Assembly (NCBI GenBank): GCA_913061265.1
Contig: CAJXVS010000003.1
Location: 186,001 to 250,000 of the forward strand
From: an uncultured Halobacteriovorax sp.
Lineage (GTDB): Bacteria; Bdellovibrionota; Bacteriovoracia; Bacteriovoracales; Bacteriovoracaceae
DNA: 64,000 nt
Reading direction: 5' to 3'
Both the position numbers and the translations under genes were made by a program. The notes under the pieces were generated by a model. The model ran no database searches and was not told the origin of the DNA. It worked only from the letters and a program-made list of their open reading frames with translations. Positions within the stretch are counted from its first letter, which is position 1, and every line of letters begins with the position of its first letter. Positions 58,639 through 64,000 of this stretch are shown here, one piece after another.

Positions 58639-60197
58639 AACTGAATATTCCCATGTTTACGTTTAGGAAGAACGACTTTTTTATCTTTCAAGACTCTTAA
58701 GTATTCATAAAGCCTCTGTCTTGTTTCTTCAGGTAAGATGACAGCATCAATATATCCAAGTTCAGCCGCACGATAAGGATTATTAAATCTTTCTTCGTAG
58801 TTCTTAACAAGTTCAGCTTTCTTCTTATCAAAAGCTTCTCCTTCAAGTCCTTTAAGCTCATGCCTAAAAATAATATTAACAGCGCCCTCAGCTCCCATCA
58901 CAGCAATTTCAGCAGTTGGATAGGCTAAGTTAACATCTGCCCTAATATGCTTTGATGCCATAACATCATAAGCCCCACCATAAGACTTTCTCGTAATAAG
59001 AGTAATTGTCGGTACGGTCGCTTCAGCATAGGCATAAAGTAATTTTGATCCGTGCTTAATGATCCCGCCATATTCTTGAACTGTACCAGGTAAGAAACCA
59101 GGAACATCAACAAGTGTCACAATAGGAACATCAAAGGCATCACAAAAACGAATAAATCTCGCAGCCTTAACAGAAGCATCAATATCTAAAACACCAGCAA
59201 GGATTGAAGGTTGATTGGCAATAACACCAATTTTAATTCCACCAATACTAGCAAAGCCTACAATAATATTCTTAGCATAATCCTGATGTACTTCTAAAAA
59301 GTGAGAATCATCAACGACATCAAGAATAATCTCTTTCATGTCATATGGTTTCTTAGGATTCGCAGGAACTACTGACTTTATTTTTGTGTTATCTCTATAG
59401 ATAGGATCTGATGTAAACTTTGGAGTTTGTTCTCTAAAATTTGATGCTGGAATATAAGCAAGTAATTCTCTTACTCTCTCAAAGCAATCATCTTCGTCTT
59501 TGCATTTAAAGTTTGAGACACCAGAAGTTTCAGAGTGAGTCGTTGCTCCTCCTAACTCTTCTTTAGTCACTTCTTCGTGAGTAACAGTCTTAATAACATC
59601 AGGTCCAGTTACAAACATATAAGAAGTTTTATCAACCATGAAGATAAAGTCTGTAATAGCAGGAGAATAAACAGCTCCACCAGCACATGGCCCCATGATG
59701 AGTGAGATCTGAGGAATAACACCAGAAGCTTTTACATTTCTATAAAAGATCTCAGCATAACCACCAAGAGCATCCACACCCTCTTGAATTCTAGCTCCAC
59801 CGGAATCATTGATTCCAATAATAGGTATTCTATTTTCTAGTGCGAAGTCCATGATCTTGCATATCTTCTTAGCGTGAGCAGCCCCTAAGGCCCCACCCCA
59901 ACAAGTAAAGTCCTGAGAAAAAAGAGCAATCTTCTGCCCATTGATTTCCCCAATTCCTGTAATGACTCCATCACCTAAGAACTTTGTCTCTTGCATATTA
60001 AAATCTGTACACCTGTGGGTAACAAATCTATCAAACTCAATAAAAGTTCCTGGATCAATCAATCGATTGACTCTCTCTCTTGCGGTAAATTTACCTTGAG
60101 CATGTTGTTTTTCTATTTTGGCGGAACCGCCACCTTGTTCAGCTTGCTCCCGTAATTGGATGAGCAGATTTCTCTTTTCTTCTAAAATTTCAGACAT
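58635..60197 (-). CDS. pccB: Propionyl-CoA carboxylase beta-type carboxyltransferase
   Basis: Transfers CO2 from carboxybiotin to acyl-CoA, most probably propionyl-CoA giving methylmalonyl-CoA. The 520-residue protein has the full-length crotonase-like double carboxyltransferase fold: KFTARERVNRLIDPGTFIEF, GGALGAAHAKKICKIMDFAL, NDSGGARIQEGVDALGGYAEI, GPCAGGAVYSPAITDF, VDVPGFLPGTVQEYGGIIKHG, and RKSYGGAYDVMASKHI. The Asp in GGAYDVM is the residue class reported to favour propionyl- over acetyl-CoA in PccB-type subunits (recalled from the family, not tested). The start ATG 60195-60197 is preceded by AGGAGG inside a hairpin. First gene of the operon, with the sigma-54 regulator upstream. Confidence 0.92.
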   Translation of the reverse strand: MSEILEEKRNLLIQLREQAEQGGGSAKIEKQHAQGKFTARERVNRLIDPGTFIEFDRFVTHRCTDFNMQETKFLGDGVITGIGEINGQKIALFSQDFTCWGGALGAAHAKKICKIMDFALENRIPIIGINDSGGARIQEGVDALGGYAEIFYRNVKASGVIPQISLIMGPCAGGAVYSPAITDFIFMVDKTSYMFVTGPDVIKTVTHEEVTKEELGGATTHSETSGVSNFKCKDEDDCFERVRELLAYIPASNFREQTPKFTSDPIYRDNTKIKSVVPANPKKPYDMKEIILDVVDDSHFLEVHQDYAKNIIVGFASIGGIKIGVIANQPSILAGVLDIDASVKAARFIRFCDAFDVPIVTLVDVPGFLPGTVQEYGGIIKHGSKLLYAYAEATVPTITLITRKSYGGAYDVMASKHIRADVNLAYPTAEIAVMGAEGAVNIIFRHELKGLEGEAFDKKKAELVKNYEERFNNPYRAAELGYIDAVILPEETRQRLYEYLRVLKDKKVVLPKRKHGNIQL

Positions 60198-60251
60198 AAA
60201 AAAGCCTCCTAAAAACCTTGTGTATTCTACTTTTTTGGTTCCTAGGAGGCT
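60198..60251 (-). promoter_or_regulatory. Hairpin with buried Shine-Dalgarno and T-run before pccB
   Basis: On the minus strand a long stem pairs 60251-60237 with 60217-60203 (15 pairs, two A-C mismatches, 19-base loop) and is followed by T6 directly before the pccB ATG. The 3' arm holds AGGAGG, the pccB ribosome site. It looks like an intrinsic terminator or ribosome-site-sequestering switch for read-through from the sigma-54 regulator. A TAGAAT at 60229-60224 inside the loop could be a -10 giving a pccB transcript lacking the 5' arm. Confidence 0.7.
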
Positions 60252-60278
60252 ATTACTTTACTGAATTTGTGCTGTGCT

Positions 60279-61856
60279 CTATTCTTCTCCAGCCGCCTTT
60301 TTACGCTTATCTAGGCCATATTTTTCGACTTTCATGATTAGTGACGCACGACTTACACCAAGTTCTTTAGATAGCTTGGATTTATTAAAGTTGCACCGCT
60401 TCAATCCTTCTCGAATCATAAGCGCTTCTAGCTCTTCAAGAGCTGCTTTTAATCCACCATTGGTATTAATGCCTCTAGTGTTTCCACTTGAAGGTGCTTC
60501 ACCATGGTCCAGGATCCTTGCGCTTAAGTTATCTGGAGTAATATTTTTCTCATCGCCTGCTAAGACAACAAGTCTTTCAACTTCGTTTTCTAGTTCTCTC
60601 ACGTTTCCAGGCCATGGGTAATCAAGCATTTTTTCCATACATTTCTTAGAAAATGTTTTCATAGGAACACCTGATTCATCACATCTCTTTTTAAGAAAGT
60701 GATCCATCAATACTGGAATATCATCATTACGCTCTCTAAGTGGAGGTAAGTTAACATTAATAACGTTAATTCTATAAAAAAGATCTTCTCTAAACTCACC
60801 CTTCGCCATCATCTCTTTAACTGGCTTATTTGTGGCAGCTACGATTCTAACGTCAGCTTTCTTCGGCGTAGTCGCCCCCACAGGAAGATAGGTTCCCTCT
60901 TGAAGAACTCTTAGAAGCTTAACTTGCATAGATAAACTTGTGTCTCCGATTTCATCTAAGAACATCGTTCCACCATTTGCACTTTCGAATAATCCCTTCT
61001 TATCTTTAACAGCACCCGTAAAAGCACCTTTAACGTGACCAAAGAGTTCTGAATCTAATAAGTTGTCGTTAAAAGCTGAGCAGTTAACGGCCAAGAACAT
61101 ATTATCTTTTCTAGGTGAAGAAAAATGAACTGCTTTAGCTACAAGTTCCTTACCTGTTCCATTTTCACCTTGAATAAAAACACTCGACTCAGAAGTTGAT
61201 ACTTTCTCCAGTAAACTATAGATAGCCTGCATCTTCTTCGATTTACCAATCATAGAATGGTAACGATACTTATCTCCAAGCTCAGAGTTAAGCTCATGAA
61301 TTCTAGCTTCTCTTTTTGAGATCTCTGAATGAAAAGTAACTACTTCATCAGAGACAAGATCAACAAGCTCCGAGAAATAGTCAATATCAGCTGAGCTCAT
61401 TCTTTTTAAATGCTCAATAGCTGCAACGGCATCAGCTTCCACTGAACCACATTCAATCATCTGTTTCTTTAATTCTTCAGAGTCAGCTTCCGTAAAAGAA
61501 TCCATAATAAAAGGATAAGCAAAAACAGTTCCGAGGTACTCACCGTCGACAACAACCTTACTCGCAACACCTTTTACATGTTTAAAGAATGAATCAAAGA
61601 CCACATGGGATCCTGTATTCTCATGAAGACCATCCGTCACTTTCTCAACATCTTGTCCCATATACTCATAGCCATAGCTCATTCCGAACTGGACTTTCAT
61701 AAAATGATTCTTAAAACTATAGTCTTTATCTAGGTGTTTAGAGCGAATCTTATAATGAAGGTCAGTCCAAAACATTTCGACTCCCCACCACTTGTTAAGA
61801 ATCTCTTCTAGTTTTGCAATAACATGCAGATCACCCATTTCTTTCCAGTCAATCAT
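60279..61856 (-). CDS. Sigma-54-dependent transcriptional activator with novel N-terminal domain
   Basis: A 525-residue bacterial enhancer-binding protein: AAA+ domain (about 205-440) with Walker A GENGTGKE near residue 232, the sigma-54-contacting loop GAFTGA near 277, Walker B GGTMFLDEIGD near 298 and the arginine-finger region, then a C-terminal Fis-type HTH (about 480-515; SKLSKELGVSRASLIMKVEKYG). The N-terminal 200 residues are not a CheY receiver or recognisable PAS/GAF. They include HENTGSHVVFDSFFKHVKG...FAYPFIMDSF and a helical SSADIDYFSELVDLVSDEVVTF coupling segment. It is probably a ligand-sensing domain of unknown kind. Stop at 60279 is 28 bases before the pccB hairpin. Target genes unknown. 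Confidence 0.9.
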   Translation of the reverse strand: MIDWKEMGDLHVIAKLEEILNKWWGVEMFWTDLHYKIRSKHLDKDYSFKNHFMKVQFGMSYGYEYMGQDVEKVTDGLHENTGSHVVFDSFFKHVKGVASKVVVDGEYLGTVFAYPFIMDSFTEADSEELKKQMIECGSVEADAVAAIEHLKRMSSADIDYFSELVDLVSDEVVTFHSEISKREARIHELNSELGDKYRYHSMIGKSKKMQAIYSLLEKVSTSESSVFIQGENGTGKELVAKAVHFSSPRKDNMFLAVNCSAFNDNLLDSELFGHVKGAFTGAVKDKKGLFESANGGTMFLDEIGDTSLSMQVKLLRVLQEGTYLPVGATTPKKADVRIVAATNKPVKEMMAKGEFREDLFYRINVINVNLPPLRERNDDIPVLMDHFLKKRCDESGVPMKTFSKKCMEKMLDYPWPGNVRELENEVERLVVLAGDEKNITPDNLSARILDHGEAPSSGNTRGINTNGGLKAALEELEALMIREGLKRCNFNKSKLSKELGVSRASLIMKVEKYGLDKRKKAAGEE

Positions 61857-62072
61857 CTGAAAACTCCTATCAGTTTTTTAAAAAAGTATGTAACCTGACG
61901 GCCACTAACTCGAATTACTGTTTAACTTTTCGGCACACTGTCTAAATTCTTAAGGTTTCAGGGATAAAAAGTGATGAAAATCTTTACAGGTAAGTGCCCA
62001 AAATTATTTCAATTTTGAGAATAAGCCTTAATTTTCGGTAGATTAGGGGTGTATAGATATTAACTGAGTATT
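61857..62072. other. Gap between tlpA-like and sigma-54 regulator genes; one inverted repeat
   Basis: This 216-base gap shows no gene. It contains the inverted repeat CAAAATT-ATTTC-AATTTTG (61999-62017) and A/T-rich segments suitable for a promoter, but no good -35/-10 pair could be identified by eye. A GGGCACTTACCTGT run resembles a sigma-54 -24/-12 element but has GT instead of GC at -12. Confidence 0.35.
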
Positions 62073-62690
62073 TTAGTGTGACTCAACTTTTTTCATTTTA
62101 TTAAGGCTTGTTGCTTCAACAAGCTTTAAAACTCGATCAAAGTAACTGCGATGTTCCCAGTCTTGTGGCCCAACAAATTTTTCTAAATGCCTTAGTTTAC
62201 TAGAAAAAAGGTAGGTTTCAGGAACCTTAACTGATCCATATAAAGGAAGGGTCAAACCTTCTTTATCAATGCCAAATAGAACATTATTTGGTCGATTCTT
62301 AGAATATCTTTTGAGGTATTTTTTTACAGCCTTTAACTCATCGTTAACTGCCAGGATGAGAACTGTTATATTCTTCTCCTCCATCTTCTTGGCAAATTTC
62401 ATAAAAGAAGGAAGCTCTGCTTCGCAAGGAGCACACCATGTTCCCCAAAAATGAACCATCACAGCCTTATTAGCACCAACAAAACTTTCCTTAGAGATTG
62501 GTTCATTGGTATCAACATCTACTGCAGTAAAGTCAGGCATCTCTTTAAGAATTAAGCTCGGTGCTTTATTAACAAACTGGTCGTATTTACTTTTTTCGTA
62601 AGAAGAATAAAGAAAGGTTGCCGCTAGAACAGCAATGATAATAAAGATCTTCTGCGCAAATGTTAAATAAGGTGCTTTAGTCTTTTCCAT
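62073..62690 (-). CDS. TlpA-like thiol:disulfide oxidoreductase, membrane-anchored
   Basis: Thioredoxin-fold protein, 205 residues, with an N-terminal uncleaved membrane helix (about 12-29) and a periplasmic thioredoxin/AhpC-TSA-like domain (about 45-195). The active site is WCAPC (Cys86, Cys89) within VHFWGTWCAPCEAELPSF, and the cis-Pro region reads KVPETYLF near residue 163. It probably keeps cytochrome c cysteines or other envelope proteins reduced, as ResA or CcmG do. A haem lipoprotein and HemW occur elsewhere in the window but are not adjacent. ATG 62688-62690 with a GAAGG ribosome site, just past the rplQ terminator. Confidence 0.88.
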   Translation of the reverse strand: MEKTKAPYLTFAQKIFIIIAVLAATFLYSSYEKSKYDQFVNKAPSLILKEMPDFTAVDVDTNEPISKESFVGANKAVMVHFWGTWCAPCEAELPSFMKFAKKMEEKNITVLILAVNDELKAVKKYLKRYSKNRPNNVLFGIDKEGLTLPLYGSVKVPETYLFSSKLRHLEKFVGPQDWEHRSYFDRVLKLVEATSLNKMKKVESH

Positions 62691-62703
62691 AGGCCTTCAA
62701 AAT

Positions 62704-62739
62704 AAAAAAAGCCTTCCTATTCTTACGAAGCAGGAAGGC
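62704..62739 (-). terminator. Rho-independent terminator after rplQ
   Basis: GCCTTCCT pairs with AGGAAGGC (62711-62718 with 62732-62739), an eight-base perfect stem with a 13-base loop. On the minus strand it is followed by seven T's (62710-62704). It closes the rpoA-rplQ transcript 28 bases after the rplQ stop and separates it from the TlpA-like gene. Confidence 0.85.
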
Positions 62740-62766
62740 CGTATTTAATTTTTTAAAATAAATCTA

Positions 62767-63123
62767 CTAATCTACAAGAGCGATATAAGCCATTTTCGCA
62801 TTATCACCGACACGTCCGTCAGCAAGTTTCATAATACGAGTATAACCACCGTTTCTCTCTTTAAATTTAGGTCCTACTTCTGCAAATAATTTCTGAACAG
62901 CCGCTTTATTATTTAATTTTGAAGCCGCTAGTCTTCTGTTTGCTACAGTATCGTTTTTACCTATAGTAATTAGCTTCTCTACATAAGGACGAATAGCCTG
63001 ACATTTTGTGAATGTCGTCTTAATTTGTCCATGGTCAATTACTTCTACAGCAAGGTTACGTAGTAAACTTTTTCTGTGTGCAGCACATGTACCAATTCTA
63101 TGTTTAATTTTACCGTGTCTCAT
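62767..63123 (-). CDS. rplQ: 50S ribosomal protein L17
   Basis: Large-subunit ribosomal protein at the peptide exit tunnel region. The 118-residue length and N-terminal MRHGKIKHRIGTCAAHRKSLLRN (a form of the MRHRxxxxKLxRxxxHRxAMxRN signature) identify L17. It continues with QAIRPYVEKLITIGK and RNGGYTRIMKL near the C-terminus. ATG 63121-63123, 22 bases after rpoA. The standard end of the alpha operon, followed by a strong terminator. Confidence 0.97.
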   Translation of the reverse strand: MRHGKIKHRIGTCAAHRKSLLRNLAVEVIDHGQIKTTFTKCQAIRPYVEKLITIGKNDTVANRRLAASKLNNKAAVQKLFAEVGPKFKERNGGYTRIMKLADGRVGDNAKMAYIALVD

Positions 63124-63145
63124 TGTTTCTCCTAAGAGTCAGTAC

Positions 63146-64000
63146 TTACTGACCGTCCTCTTTGAGGTCTTTCATGATGCTATCAACTTTCATTCCAAGA
63201 CCTAATCCCATGTTCGTAAGGATCTCTTTAATTTCATTAAGAGACTTACGTCCAAAGTTTTTAGTTCTAAGCATTTCGCCTTCAGTCTTAGAAACTAATT
63301 CATAGATGTATTTAATATTTGCATTCTGAAGACAGTTTGCAGATCTAACAGAAAGCTCAAGTTCAGAAACAGGCTTAAGTAAAGCGTTGTTCTGTGGGCT
63401 TTGTGCTTGAGCTGGCTTGCTCTCCATTCTTGCGATTTCTTCTTCGTCTTCGAAGTTTAAGAAAACTGCTAGTTGGTCTCTAAGAATCTTTGCTGCATAA
63501 GCAACAGTATCTTGAGGCTCAATACCAGAGTTAGTCCATACTTCTAGAGTAAGCTTATCAAAATCGGTTCTTTTCCCAACTCTTGCATTAGTAACTGCAA
63601 AGTTCACTCTGTGAACAGGTGAGAAAAGTGAATCAAGATAAATCCAACCTACAGGAAGGTCATACTCTTCTTTATTATCAAGAGCAGTAACATAACCTTT
63701 TCCACGAGCAACTTTTAATTCCATTCTGATAGATCCACCAGAAGAGATGTTAGCAATAACATGGTCAGGGTTAAGTACTTCAACATTAGCACTTTCTGCA
63801 ATATTTCCTGCAGTAATAGGGCCTTCTCCACTCTTTTCAAGAGTTAAGATAACGTCTTCTTTTTGGTTAAGCTTGAAATGAACTTCTTTAAGGTTAAGGA
63901 TGATTTCTGAAACCTCTTCCTTAACGTTATTAATAGTTCCAAATTCGTGCTCAACACCTTCGATACGAATAGCAACAATACCTGCACCCTGAAGCGAAGA
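63146..64000 (-). CDS. rpoA: RNA polymerase alpha subunit, 5' end cut by window
   Basis: Alpha subunit that assembles RNA polymerase and contacts UP elements and activators. The frame is open from 64000 down to the TGA at 63146, about 284 codons, so roughly 45-50 N-terminal residues are missing. Visible are the N-terminal-domain motifs [23 protein letters not shown] and PDHVIANIS, then [12 protein letters not shown] and [27 protein letters not shown], and the alpha-CTD (about the last 75 residues) with [17 protein letters not shown], the helix that contacts UP-element DNA, and [15 protein letters not shown]. Linker between domains is polar. An internal in-frame ATG (63724) is not the real start. 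Upstream ribosomal genes lie outside the window. Confidence 0.97.
   Translation of the reverse strand, partial: SSLQGAGIVAIRIEGVEHEFGTINNVKEEVSEIILNLKEVHFKLNQKEDVILTLEKSGEGPITAGNIAESANVEVLNPDHVIANISSGGSIRMELKVARGKGYVTALDNKEEYDLPVGWIYLDSLFSPVHRVNFAVTNARVGKRTDFDKLTLEVWTNSGIEPQDTVAYAAKILRDQLAVFLNFEDEEEIARMESKPAQAQSPQNNALLKPVSELELSVRSANCLQNANIKYIYELVSKTEGEMLRTKNFGRKSLNEIKEILTNMGLGLGMKVDSIMKDLKEDGQ

Noticed and set aside
60274-60621. A 115-codon plus-strand frame opposite the sigma-54 regulator's 3' end
   Set aside because: It lies wholly antisense to the Fis and late AAA+ coding region and has Ser/Leu-rich shadow composition; no ribosome site.
61980-62000. A sigma-54 promoter (-24 GG, -12 GC) before the sigma-54 regulator gene
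   Set aside because: The run GGGCACTTACCTGT has GT rather than GC at -12 and does not place well before the gene start.
63146-63724. A 192-residue protein start inside rpoA
   Set aside because: The frame is open upstream to the window edge with alpha-subunit motifs, so the internal ATG is not a gene start.
1-64000. CRISPR arrays, rRNA genes, integrases or transposases
   Set aside because: No direct-repeat arrays with regular spacing, no 16S/23S/5S-like sequence and no recombinase or transposase motifs were seen on either strand.

Overview
The window is a gene-dense, AT-rich stretch of a Gram-negative bacterial chromosome. It has no rRNA, phage, insertion sequence or CRISPR signal. The gene content best fits Bdellovibrionota, probably a Bacteriovorax/Halobacteriovorax-like predator: many lipoproteins and exported proteins, a TadC/FHA/PP2C cluster, an MreB-PilZ-permease-NagZ operon, LolA plus an LpoA-like lipoprotein (outer-membrane biology), and a complete-looking propionyl-CoA carboxylase and methylmalonyl-CoA mutase set. 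The placement is inferred from gene content and composition, not from a database search.

Layout. 1-2175: 5-formyl-THF cyclo-ligase (cut by the window edge), zapA and ftsY, all minus. 2267-13080: EpmA, a DUF4214-like exported protein, a 1740-residue lipoprotein, RimO and a lipoprotein lytic transglycosylase, on alternating strands. 13064-17367: LolA and SMC, translationally coupled. 17647-21606: an overlapping three-gene operon for an exported DUF1501-like protein, a small exported protein and a lipoprotein with two CxxCH haem motifs. 21688-23865: tRNA-Pro(TGG), RdgB, RNase PH and BirA. 23862-32092: a signalling cluster of one receiver-domain protein, one PP2C phosphatase, three FHA-domain membrane proteins, a DUF192 protein and a solitary TadC. 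32226-38729: AMP nucleosidase, MreB, a PilZ-like protein, a lipoprotein, OppB/OppC-type permeases and NagZ, tightly packed. 38908-39015: a 35-residue very basic protein. 39154-46177: an LpoA-like lipoprotein, DnaJ, DnaK, GrpE and HemW. 46246-54605: an M16 protease, an unknown protein, methylmalonyl-CoA mutase, MeaB and a large exported protein. 54709-61856: an acyl-CoA carboxylase operon (beta, biotin carboxylase, biotin carrier) continuing into hflK-hflC, behind a sigma-54 activator. 62073-64000: a TlpA-like thioredoxin, RplQ and RpoA (cut by the edge), the tail of the alpha ribosomal-protein operon.

How the genes connect. PccB, the biotin carboxylase and the biotin carrier would make methylmalonyl-CoA from propionyl-CoA. 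Mutase plus MeaB would take it to succinyl-CoA, and BirA would biotinylate the carrier. MreB, NagZ, the lytic transglycosylase and the LpoA-like lipoprotein all touch peptidoglycan. SRP receptor, LolA and HflKC cover membrane traffic and quality control.

Structural points: six of the seven convergent gene pairs overlap at their stop codons, most by exactly four bases in an interlocked stop motif. Several genes have RNA- or operator-like palindromes at their starts, notably pccB and the receiver gene. Coupled ATGA, GTGA or TAATG junctions are common. The least-explained parts are the FHA/PP2C/TadC cluster, the giant lipoprotein with three cysteine repeats, the haem-lipoprotein/DUF1501 operon, the small basic gene behind a stand-alone terminator, and a nested inverted-repeat region upstream of smc.
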